Origin: Fragilaria crotonensis
Taxonomy: Eukaryota > Bacillariophyta > Fragilariophyceae > Fragilariales > Fragilariaceae
Reading direction: 5' to 3'
Length of the DNA: 64,000 nucleotides
NCBI GenBank assembly: GCA_022925895.1
Contig: JAKSYS010000187.1
Span: 28,742-92,741, forward strand
In this document: piece by piece, positions 43,067 through 54,304 of the stretch
Numbering within the stretch: the stretch's first letter is position 1
How the letters are laid out: each line of letters opens with the position of its first letter
The notes under the pieces: generated by a model
Seen by the model: only the letters and a program-made list of their open reading frames with translations
The model's database searches: none
What the model was told of the DNA's origin: nothing
Made by a program: the position numbers and the translations under genes

Positions 43067-46050
43067 TTAGGCATCGACGACACGGTCTATCACTTGAGCA
43101 GCTCGCCTCTTGATGTTCCCAGCCTTGACGACCAGAGAATGTCTCGCATTCTTCACCTGGCTCTGCACCTTACTTTTAACCTTGATACGTTCCCGAAGCT
43201 CGTCCATAACGTGCAGAATCATGCCATCAAATTGCAAGTGCGTCTCCCATGCTTCCGCAGCAATCTCATTTGACGCGTTGATATCATGGCTGGTAGCATC
43301 AAACAAATCCCGCATTATTCTACCTCCGTCGACACTCAGCATGTGCCAAAGCTGGCAACACAGAAACTTCGTGCAATCCACGCGGCCAATCTTTCGAAGA
43401 AAAAATGGAAAGAATTCAGTCGCGTCTCTTCCTGCGCTTTTACCGTGTCCAATTTCCAGAAGTTCAAGGATAGCGTAAAGAATTTCGAATTCGACTTCTA
43501 AAACTCGTGCAAGTGGTGGAAATTTTGCAACCCAGCCTTCGAAGTAGTCCTCAAGGGTTGCAATGTCGCCCGAAATACGTTGCAATGCACGTGATGAATT
43601 CTGGAAGATATGCTTTCGTCGCCGAATGGATTTGAATAGCAATCCCCGGACGTAATATACAACAGCGCCTCTCACCAGACAATCGACGGCTTTTCGCAGC
43701 ACTGGCTCTTCCAGCCACTTTTCCATATCCCCAAGGTAGTCGTCAAGAGTTCGAACGATCGTGACCGCCATATCATTTTCAGTCAGATCTTCCCATTCGA
43801 CTTCAAAAATACGCCCCCTCAACGCCTCTTCGATGGGACCGAACACATAAAGGTGAACTGATTTCACCGAATAGACCGCATCTTGTAAGAATTGAGTGGT
43901 GAGCTGTTCCACCAGGTCATCCAGCTGTCTAGACTCTTGCTCAGTGAGATCAGACTCTGATTTGATGTCTTCCAATTCAACTTCGGCAAGTTCAATCATA
44001 CGAAGGGCATCGTTTGCAGCGGCACAACATGTCTCCACGTCTTCGTGCCTACATCTCCAAACAGTTCGTTCTTTTGCTAGAATGCAACTGAAAATGATGC
44101 TGGACGCCTGGAAAACTACGGATGATTGAAGTGAAAAGCGCTCGAACCGTTGTCAGATGAGCCCTAGCAAGAACCCACAAATCTTCTGGAAGGGAGGTTA
44201 TCAGCCTGCCTTCCGTTGTTTGGCTTTTGCAATGCTCTTGCCTGCACACACTGTCCAGCCACTGGTTGGTTTGCACCCGAGTCGCGGCCAGGAATTGATT
44301 CTCTAGGAGACTGTGAATGTCCCATAGCACTGTGATAACCCGGGCAAGGGTCTTTTGCCCCATATCCGCTGTCATCAGATCTTGAGCCGTAAAGAAACCT
44401 GATTTATCACTGCTCAGATTGATGCCCCTCATGCCAACTCTTTCGCGAAAGCTTTCAATCCAAACCATTGACTTCAGAAGCTGATTCGGTGTCAGGTGTG
44501 CTAGATTCGTCCCTTCTTGTCCTCCGATCCGTTGCAGCAGGTATTGGCTGACACAGCCAACACAAGCTGCCCAGATTGGAAACACGTTCCATGTTGGGGG
44601 AAAGAGGAATGAGCTCTTCCTTGACGACGTCGACGGCTTCTGACATCATTTCACATGCCTGGACTACGGCATCGAAACTGGCCTGTTCCGCTGTTGTAGA
44701 GGCTGCGTCATCGGCAGCTTCTTCCTGAAATGACTGGAACAATTCATGGCCACGACTATCGCAGTCTTCCAAAATACGCTCCATAGCGATCTTTTTGATT
44801 CCCGTAACCACAATCGTTCTCGCTATCTTCATTTCCGCCTCATTCTTAGTTCCTCCAAGTTCCTCAAGTTCATGCTCATAAAGTTCCATTGCGCCAACCA
44901 AGTTTCTAATGTCTTCAACATTCCCCTCCCCAAAGGCCTGTCCGATACCACCTAACAGCTTCGATCGTATCAGATGCCCCAGTTCCCGAACTGCTCTAAT
45001 GGATGGCGCAAGGAATGCCTTTAGCTTTTGTTTGTCCCCAGGTCGTTCCAGCCACTGTATGACTAGTTCCGCGAGAAATGATTGCATAGTCACGTGGTCG
45101 TCCACAATATCTTTAATTTGATTCCAGTCATCACCAGCCTGCGTCAACTCTGTCGTTAATCGGTCGCAAGATTCCAGAATATCTTAAAGTAGTCGACCTC
45201 CGCAAAGACACGACCAATGTTCAGTCTAGCGTTGACAGTCGATTGCACAATGGGCGGATATTTTTTCATGTCATTTTTGAAAATGTCAGGAGGGTTCGTT
45301 GGTGCTGAAGAAGCTTATCATCAATCTTGTCCATTTCTCGTAACGTGATGACCTTGAAATGACTGAACTGTGACGCAATTTTTGGGCATCGCCTTCCAGT
45401 GTAACTCCATGACGACCTACTTCAAAACCTTCCTGTGACTTTGTAGTGGTGACGGAGTCTTCTGATGAATAGCGATTCTGTGGCAGCGTTTTCGGATCCA
45501 CAGCCAACTCATCGACCAAACCTGTTTCGTACAGCCATCGCTGTATTCGATGAAAGGCTCTCTCTTGTGCTATTCGTTCAAAATCGCGCATCGAGGCATT
45601 TGTTGGGATCTGCTTCGATGAAAGTTTACTCAACGAAGGAAGTTTGCCAAAAACGGCGGTATCCTCATCAATTGTACCCAGCGTTTGTTCTCGGTCGATA
45701 CTCATCGACGGTTCACTCTCCTCCTCGGTTCCTCCTTCTTCAAGTTCGACATCATACGAATGGTACGAAATGAGTGACACGGCGTCAAGGGAATCTTTCC
45801 GAGGCTCTTGCCTTGACTTTCGCAATAGTTGCAGTCTCCGTCGTCGTTTCGACTTGGTCAGTTGCGGCGTGAACTTGCATGGAACCCGGCACCAACCATT
45901 CTCTGGGAGTCGATTCGCAAACGGGTCTTCAAAAAAGGCGTCCGTGTTGATGACCTTTCGACCTTCGTAGGGATCAAAGAAATCATCTGTCCCGTCCGAG
46001 TCAAACGGAGCCCATGGGATGATACTCATCATGTTTTGATGACATTCCAA
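43067..46050 (-). CDS. Exocyst subunit Sec6 (EXOC3)-like protein, frame broken by single-base shifts
   Basis: Four reverse-strand frames read as one protein of about 980 aa. They are 46050-45286 (acidic/basic N-terminus), 45147-44455, 44585-44049 and 44038-43067 (LVEQLTTQFLQDAVYSVKSVHLYVFGP ... VIDRVVDA). Continuity is restored by one base at about 45181-45190 (DYF-KDILESCDRL), at about 44579-44585 (NMERV-FPIWAACVGC) and at about 44111-44125. The helical, leucine-rich character and the segment LLKSMVWIESFRERVG recall Sec6-type tethering subunits, which dock secretory vesicles at the plasma membrane. The assignment is by general resemblance only. Three single-base breaks mean a pseudogene or sequence errors; no splice sites explain them. 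Confidence 0.45.
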
Positions 46051-49000
46051 AGTATAGAGAGAGAGAGAGAGGATGTGGGACTTGGATTTCGAGGGGACGC
46101 CTTGTTGAGTGTTTCACTGTTTCACTCGCCGCGGCAAAAATTTGTCAACTCTGTTGTTTAGACTTTGGTGCTGCATCATGCTTAGGTATGTTTGTCCAAG
46201 TTAACGTATTAATAACCACGAAACGATCAGTATGTACGGCCGCGTTCGCCAACTCCAGCCCGGAATACCTCGATGATGTTCCTACGTTTGCAAGTACGAT
46301 ACCTGGTACTTGTATGATACACCAGTAGGTGGACGAATCGTAGCTTCGAGAACGTGTGGTCATACCGGTATGTACTGTGAACCGTTGTCTACGTAGAACT
46401 ACAGTACAGAATAGTAGTAACTATGATACTAACAATGGAGACAACCAATACATACATGCAACTGTCGAGTAATGAGTTTCTCCGGTATGTATATTGTAGA
46501 TCCAAATTCACATAGGGGTCTACCGATAGTCTGTCCATTATTTTTATGCATTCACAATTTTATTCTGTACACGAGTTGAAGTACTAAAGTAGTTTAAAGC
46601 CTTTATACATGTATGTCATACTCCCCTTTCATTTTGAACGAAGGTGTCCAAATTCCAACGGAGGAAGGAATTTTACAATCACATATTACAGATAACGCTA
46701 AATAACATCGATTTTGAATTTTGATCTGATGTGTCACCGTTCTGTGACATGGTACTACTACCTGTAGTACTCCTATGCCTTATACGGTACCGCAGATGAA
46801 GTCGTGCAAGTATGTTTTGCAACCGAAGTAGTATTTTCAACTTCCTTGCACTTCATGCTGTTGCTGGCCATTTTGAGGGGACAGTTATCATTAAGGGACA
46901 GATGAAAGTATAATGCAACCCATGTTCAGAGAATAGCATAGCATCAAGGATGCGAATAGCACTCAATTGTTTCCAATGAAAGGAAGAAAACAAAGTGCTG
47001 TGTAACCAACAAGGAAGCAGAAGCCTACAGCAAAATTGATTCCATCTATCAAATTATAACATGATTGAAGACACATGAATCAGAGCGGGCAAAGTTGTGT
47101 CACCCACCTGAGAATGAGAAATGATGTAGAGCACACAGTGGTGGGGAGGCAGCGGTGCCAGAACAGAAGCAGCAGATCGATTGAAACGGACATGATCTAA
47201 GTGCGTCAATAGGGTGACCGTCAGCCAAAGAAGGCAGCAGGCGATTCAAGGCTTGAGCGGATGCATGCATCACAAGCAAGTGAGATGACCTTGTATGCAC
47301 TGAGGAAGCCGGAGTAGAACCAGGCAGATCATCAAAAGATAGGCTTTCACAGAATCAAGATTGGCAAAGCTGGTGGTTTGCCCTTGAAGGATATGATGCT
47401 TGTGAATAAAGCAGCAGCTGCACTGAGGAAACTACTAATGGACAGTACTAGAGGACATGTTGTTGTCAAGAACCTAAACAGATGGGACCAAACAGCAGCA
47501 AGAAGAAGCATAAAAGGATGGTCGCCGTTTGATGCTGAGGAGTACTTGTAAAAAATGATTCAGCAGAAGTATCGGTACTAGCTAGAGCATCAGCATCAGT
47601 ACACAGCTACATGGGACTAGACATTGATGGAATGCTTCTAATGAAAGACTTCTGAACACATGGTGAATATTGAGAAGTACTGCAATGATAGATCTCTGGT
47701 GTTGTCTGCTGTGACGGCATAACGGTTGTTGTGACAATTGAACTGTGGAAGTGTCAGAGGAATTTCCTCTGCCTGTCAGTATCATGCACAGAGTGCAACA
47801 ACAATGACAGAAGATGAAATGAATTGGACATGGCCAATTGTTTGAGAGAGAAAAGTCTCTCACTACCAAGAGTGATGGTGAAATAGAGTGAGCAGTAGAA
47901 ATCTGCAAGCAGTAGCCAGCTTGTCCTGGTGCTGCTCTTAGAATAATCATGGTGGCTGGAGGACCCAAAAGTACAACTTCATATGGCAAGTACAATAAAA
48001 GACAGATAGATAGAAAATTGGATGTTGCAGCATTATGTGGGAAGCCATGATCAGTTGTGTTGGACCCATATGTCCCATTTATTGTTGGTGATAGGGACGG
48101 GCTCTGGCCATCTGTCTGGTCATTCCACTGCTCAATTTGCCAAGGTGAAACAGTTTTTCTATTCCAGTGAATGCCCCACTGACACGATTGGATATTTCCA
48201 GTCAGACATCTTCACAATTAACCCTGGTTTGTAATTGATCAAACCATTCAAGTCATTGTCACAAAGCTATTTGAGGAATGACTTTGCAAGAGTTCAATTT
48301 GGTACAAGAGGGGAATATTTGTTGCCTATCCTGGCAAGCTGCTACACCTGATTTCCCTAAGCATGTTGATTCAAGTATTCCCTTGAAGCATTGTCAGGCT
48401 GGATAGTTAGGCATCATTCCTGTATTTCTTCTTGACATTGTCTGCACCACAATTGGTGTGCAGCTTTCAAAGTTAGAGTCACTCTGATGTCCCTTGCACC
48501 AACTTGCTTCCCCATTGCTGCTTGTCTGTTATGCCTGGTTGTAAAATGATACCACCAGCACTTCATTTGCTTGCATCTTCCTGAAGCAAATGTTCAGCTG
48601 ACATATCAGGCTCGTCTTTTTCTGGGAGAGCAATGAAACAGGTGTGGCTAAGGCAAGCTACACTTGTGAGATACAATTCCTAGAGTGCGGGGTGGTTCTT
48701 TGAGCACCTTTGCCATCTGAGCCACCAGCAATTTTGAAGTCAAACACCCTTCATGGAAGCAGAGAACTGCTTTTGCAGATCTGCTTTCCAGGTAGTAGCC
48801 CCGTGATCATGAGTGAAGGCACCACTACGGCAACATGACATATGTTGCAACAAGGCGTACTTGTCACATCCATTGGCATCGAGCACATAGTTAGCAAATA
48901 ATACAAGGCTTCCAGAAGGATCATCAAGCGAGCCAGCAGTAGCATGAGGCACCGTGGCTACACAACAATGAAGAATGTTGGATGCGACTGACGAAGAAGG

Positions 49001-50037
49001 CTGTCAGGCAGGTGACATTATTGGAAGAGGCAATGAATGGTAACGAAATATATCAAACGCAGCTTCAGCCACATCATAGTACTGTCTTTAAGAATTACTG
49101 CTACAGTCCTTAAGTCGTTGTTACGAACATTCTAACAACGCAAAGCAGCAATCGGCAACGTGGCAACACAGTGACGGTTCTTAGGATACCCAACATACCC
49201 ACACAAAATGACAGAACGAAACTGCGGACCGGCCGGCGCGCTGTTCGAATTTTTAGTTTTTTGGGCGATGTGTCATGTCTGTCTCGACGACACAACGTTC
49301 AACACCGGAGAGCAAAGGTCGACTGGTAGTAAATGTCGTATTGTACTATGCATACGACCGAAGTTCGAATACGACTAGAGTACATAAGTTGATCCCACTT
49401 TTTTTGGCTTCTGACCGGTGCTTGTACCGAATGTGACCTTTGACCAGACGGTCCCGCGAAGTAGAAAGTTAGCTTACTTCGATCAAGTTCAAAACCGTCA
49501 TTTGCCGGAGATTCCAAGGGACATAAAGAAAATCAAGGCCGTTTTAGGTGCTCTGTGTACTTTGTACATCTGTTAGGGTCAACGTCACTCACAATAATAG
49601 GCAGAGGCTCTCGGATGCATTGTGTATGTCCAATGCTAGAATAGTTTTCTTCTAAAAAGAAATATATATGTAAGTCCACAAACGGGTTCAAGTGCATACA
49701 TAGATGTGAGATGTGAGTAGGGTTCTGGTGGAACAACGACGTCAATATCAACAGCCGGTTTAACGAACACCTTGAGTCATACTGCCACGACCGATTCAAC
49801 AAGGGAGATGGGAGATGTTCCTCGTAACGAGTGACACGTCGACGCCCAGAAACGACAGATGGCCCAGTCATTCGAATCTGAGTACCGTGAAGGAAAGAGA
49901 ATGTCAAGTTGAACATTACGCAGGGGCTACTATCGCGCACGACGGATGACGGATGACCGGATGACCAATTCCTCTCTGTCATGTGCAATGGGGTCATAAT
50001 CTTTGCTTTGCTCAAATCGCTGCACGCATCAAGAAAG
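46051..50037. other. Long intergenic stretch with CpG-free block, no gene
   Basis: A (GA)n run lies at about 46058-46073 just upstream of the Sec6-like ATG. 46150-46900 is full of GTACT palindromes. 46900-49000 has a distinct texture rich in CAG/CTG/ATG words, with no CpG at all from about 48187 to 48611. No supportable coding frame. It may be old, methylated transposon DNA. Confidence 0.45.
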
Positions 50038-52681
50038 ATGGGAATAGAAGCAAACTATGTGTTGCCCGTTAAGGACCACCTCTCCGTCTTCAATTGCGCT
50101 CTATGCAGCAATTTGGTATCAGATGGATACGTGACAACATCGTGCGGTCACTGTTTCTGTCGAGGTTGCTTCCGTACGTGGACGAAGACGCAACTTTCCA
50201 CGACTGCGGTTCGTCGTTGTCCGAAGTGCGAAGTTAAAATTGCATCAGAGGGAAACGATGGCGCCGTTGATTGGCAAGTCCAGACACTGATTAAAGCTCA
50301 ACCTTTGGTCCATCGGATGCTGTGTCAGGTCAAGGTTCTGTGCCCCTGCAGGTCTAGTGCTCGCACATGCTACTGGACAGGAGACTACGGCGATCTAAAG
50401 GAGCATATCACCACGTCTCACGAGCAACCAACAGCAAATGAATCGAGGTCAAAGTCATCCAATACTCTGGAATCTACATCAGAGCACCAAGTATCAGCAA
50501 TCGGGTCTAATGCAGAGTTTGGGTCGCAGCCACAGAGGACGAAGAACAAGTCGGATCATGTTCGAAAATCAAACAAGCATCAAAAACAGGTCCCAGTCGT
50601 GGAGGAGAGAGACAACACGGTTCCTCGCAGAATGACCAGGCGCAGATCGTTATCCATGTCGGACTCCCGGCGTAAATCCAAAGCAACTGCGAGCGACGCC
50701 TATAAAGTGAGCCACAGTAGACGTCAATCACGCGACGAGGATTCTGCTGACGAAACTACCGGTAGCGGGAATCGTGGGACAAGTGGATTAAGCACGGAAA
50801 GATCGATGGGAAGTCGTTTGACTGAAAGCAATACCTCAAGCTCACTTCGCAATTCTGAGGAATACCAGAGTGAGAAGCCGCCACCTACCAGCATGCGAAG
50901 GTATATATCTCCGTCATCATTGGAAACAACGAGTACACCTGCGTCGTCTCCCGAAACGGCCCTGAACACGGATGCCCGGCGACATTATTCTGGCACAGCA
51001 CTTGCCGCCAGCAACGACACATCAGAGTCCCCGAAAAGAAGCGAGTGGCCCCGACGAAAGCCATTAGAGTATACACGAACAAGCGCTTCGATGCCAACAT
51101 CTCTGGCTCCCGAAGTATCAACTTCGCGGTCAAAAGTAAATGCCAGATTCCTCGAGAAGCAAGGTGACGGAGAATCTACTTCATCATCACGTCGTGCCGA
51201 GCATAAGAAGAAAGGTGTTAGCTCATTGAGTCCCATCCGCAGAAGTCATTTGGACTCAACTACAAGGGGATCAATGTCATTGTCGCCACTTCCACCCAAG
51301 GGTCAGAGAAACCAGCACTTGGCAAAATGGAGCCAAGCAAACCTCTCCTACAAGGAAGGCAAGCACGATCGCACACGACCTATACACGACTGCCATCGAC
51401 GCATACAACTCCGCTGGTTCTCCCACCGACGTTGACACAGAGATGATTGCCCGCCTTTACGGAAATCGAGCTGCCGTCAATCTGAAACAAAGCATGTTCA
51501 AATCATGCGTGGATGACTGTGATGCAGCTCTTTCCTTTAACAAGCGCTTGTCTCGAGCATGTTTGCGAAAGGCGTGGGCATTGAACGAGATGGGATTGTT
51601 CGCTGAGTCTTGCGCCGCAGTTTCTTCGGGACTGAAGGACAACCCCGGCATTGTGGAACTCGAAAAGGAGCTGGCCAATTGCAAAACTCTCCGAATGAAA
51701 TTCGCCCTGGTTCAGTCCTTCCTGGATGTCAAGAAGTACGAAGAAGCGTGTACGTTGCTGTCAGAGACAAAATCGTCCCTCCGATGTGCTGTTGTTCTGC
51801 AGTGCAAAGCTGAGCTGGGCCTTGGTAATGCCGACAAGGTGCTCAAGGCATTGAATCCCGACGTATTGCAAAATGATTTTATGGGCGGCAATGCCATCGA
51901 ACTCATAGCCGAAGCGCACTTTCAGAATGGTCATACTGATAAAGCTATCCAGGAGGCCAAGAGGGCTCAAGGCTTCTCCTCCGATAGCTCCCAGAACAGT
52001 CCGAGGTTGCAATTGTATCAAGACGTGCACTCGTTGATGATGACTGGGCAGATTGCTGCAAAGGAAAGGAGATTTACAAAAGTAGTCGAGTCATTGTCAA
52101 CCGCTATCAACAAGTGCGATGACGTCCTTCCTTCCAAGGCAGCCTTGCTTCAGAAGCTTCTCCTTCTACGCTCGGAAGCATTTTTGCAAACGAAAGAGTT
52201 CCCACCATGCCTTGACGACACGGCAAGAGTCATTGAATGGGACGATACGTGTGTCGAGGCGTGGACAACACGCGTGAAGGCATTACAAGGAATGCGACAG
52301 TACGATTTGATTGCCAAAGAGCTGAGCGTGGTCCTGGCCAAGTTAGATGATAAATTCTTGCAATCCGCTTATGAGAATGCTTTGGGTCCGCCTGCAAGTG
52401 TTGACCTCTACGATCTCTTTGGGGTGTCACAAGATGCGTCGGTGGAAGAGATCATGATGCAGTTCCAAATCAAGGTTGCTGAGGTCCAACCAGAAAACTT
52501 CATTGGGGAAGAAATTACGGAGGAGCAGCGCCGAAAGATGGAGCAAACACGTGTTTACCTTGAAAAAGGCATTTCAATTCTCTGCGATTCCTTCAAACGA
52601 AGTCAGTACGACGCTGGCAAAAACGTTGATTCTATTCGAACGCCATCTGACGCATTGTGTCGTTCAGCAAAATCCGCATAA
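50038..52681 (+). CDS. RING finger - TPR - J-domain protein (one-base frameshift in middle)
   Basis: Start at ATG 50038, because the paralogue at 63262 begins at the equivalent codon; an upstream ATG at 49981 is in frame. A C3HC4 RING uses Cys20, Cys23, Cys36, His38, Cys41, Cys44, Cys61 and Cys64, followed by a TRAF/SIAH-like Cys/His cluster (VLCPCRSSARTCYWTGDY ... HITTSH). About 280 Ser/Arg-rich, disordered residues follow. From about 51370 to 52681 come TPR repeats (YGNRAAVNLKQSMFKSCVDDCDAAL) and a C-terminal J-like domain (VDLYDLFGVSQDASVEEI) whose HPD motif is replaced by QPE. One base at about 51368-51373 must change to join LSYKEGKHD to HDLYTTAIDAYNSAG. TPR-J proteins are Hsp70/Hsp90 co-chaperones; the RING adds E3 ligase potential, suggesting chaperone-linked ubiquitination. 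Confidence 0.65.
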
Positions 52682-53158
52682 AACGAATCACACTTAGCTT
52701 CACAGTTGGGGTAATGGACCAAGTCGATCCTGTTGAGATGAGATTTCGTTTACACTGTACCAGGGTATGTTTTCGGTCTTCAATCAGAAAACAGTACCAG
52801 TCCTCGTATGACTACCGTATTCAGTACTAGTAACTTCTAATGAGACATGAACTACCATCTACCATACTCGGAGTACCGGTACCACGGTAAAACGTACCAC
52901 GAAAAATATTGGAGAACAAACTCAAACCCTATCAGCGTTTACAGAAGGCTGACTTCGAAGAGCCCGAAGCACGGCGCAGAATCTCTGAACACAGAACACG
53001 GAGAGGACAAATAAAATCTCAATCTACTACCGGTAGTACCAGGTACCAGGTACACTGACTGTAGATGGGGTGGGAGGTGGAAGCTCGAAACATGCGGTAA
53101 ATTATTGGTTCTATGCTTTAGGTGGTACACCAGGCACTTTCGTACTTGTACTGATGAT
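52682..53158. other. Intergenic, palindrome-rich
   Basis: Dense AGTACT, GGTACC and ACCGGTAGT words at 52790-53060. No gene. It ends at the target site of the LTR element. Confidence 0.45.
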
Positions 53159-53163
53159 AAGTT

Positions 53164-54050
53164 TGACAGACTTCCAGTATCGCCCTACATATTTTTACAT
53201 CTATCCTGATCCCTAACTGTCGCCCGTGTGCACAGTAAAACGTTACATCCGTGCTCCAGTAACCAGTGCGACACTGCACGACTGGAATCAAAACTCGTCG
53301 ATTTGAATTTCATGTTCATCTCATCCCATGAGATTGAACACTCATTTTCAAACGAGACTCAACGCCTCGTATACCGACGACCACACCGCGACACGAAACG
53401 ACGTCACGAAACGACGTCTCCGAAACGAGGAGTGTTCCATTGTTCCAAAGGAACACTCCCTTCAATCAGACCTCTCATCTGTTGCCCTCCTCACTCTTCT
53501 CACAATTGTCAATAATTCATTTTAGTGCCACTTACCTTTTCTTACACTGCATATTTTTCTCACATGATGAAAATTGACCATGACGAATTTTACCGCCGGT
53601 CGCAAATTGTCATCACCTCACCATACTGTACATATATCAGTAGTCAGTACGACGGTACTCACTATTACGACAGCACACAACACGGGACAGTACAACAGTA
53701 CCTTGCACATCACTTCTCTGCCCGGCCATAGTCCGTGCACGTCTGAGTCTATCGTTACCGTACATAACGATAAACTATTAGACAGTGCCCACTATGACCA
53801 AAGCGATATTTTACTAGTCAGTCCCTCGCACATTTATGTAGCGATAGACCGACAGATAGTATACGTATCGTTGTCTGTAGCGGTAGACAGCATTGTATTG
53901 CTGTACCGTTTATAGACAACTAAGCAGTAGTCAGTGTCGTACTAGACACTTACCTACTGGGGCGTACCCGTAACGGTTACGTCCTGGTTCTTAACCCGAA
54001 CCTTATGCCGACCTGCGCGTCGACAGGTTCCGTTAACCCGAACCATATCA
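53164..54050 (+). repeat. 5' LTR
   Basis: 887 bp, TGACAGAC...CATATCA. Near-identical to 58199-59071 in order and content. It has a longer version of the CGAAACGACGTC-type repeat at 53390-53440 than the other LTR. Open frames inside are not genes. Confidence 0.92.
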
Positions 54051-54062
54051 TGGTTGCTCGCC
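54051..54062 (+). other. Primer-binding-like site
   Basis: TGGTTGCTCGCC starts at the base after the LTR's terminal CA, with the TGG expected to pair with a tRNA 3' CCA. The tRNA species was not identified. Confidence 0.6.
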
Positions 54063-54304
54063 AGGCTTCTATCCTGGCCGGTCGCCGGGTTCTCTCCCGG
54101 AAACTCCGACCACTCAATTTAAATTTGGTGCCTAGCACCGATTTAAATTGTTCTAACCTTTGTTCTTTTATTCCAGCCCTCAATCAATACCAGCAGTACA
54201 TGTTCCTACTGCTGAGAATTGAAATTCTCATTCCTTGTGCTCACTTTTTTGCAAAACTTGTCTAACCCAACTCACCCTTCATCCTCAACTTTGCAACTCT
54301 CACC

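Noticed and set aside
53228-53915. Small ORFs inside the 5' LTR, repeated in the 3' LTR at 58263-58805
   Set aside because: They exist only because the LTR is duplicated, and they change frame between the two copies.
54051-54120. tRNA-like hairpins after the 5' LTR
   Set aside because: Short inverted words are present, but no cloverleaf with T-loop or anticodon arm could be drawn; only the primer-binding role is supported.
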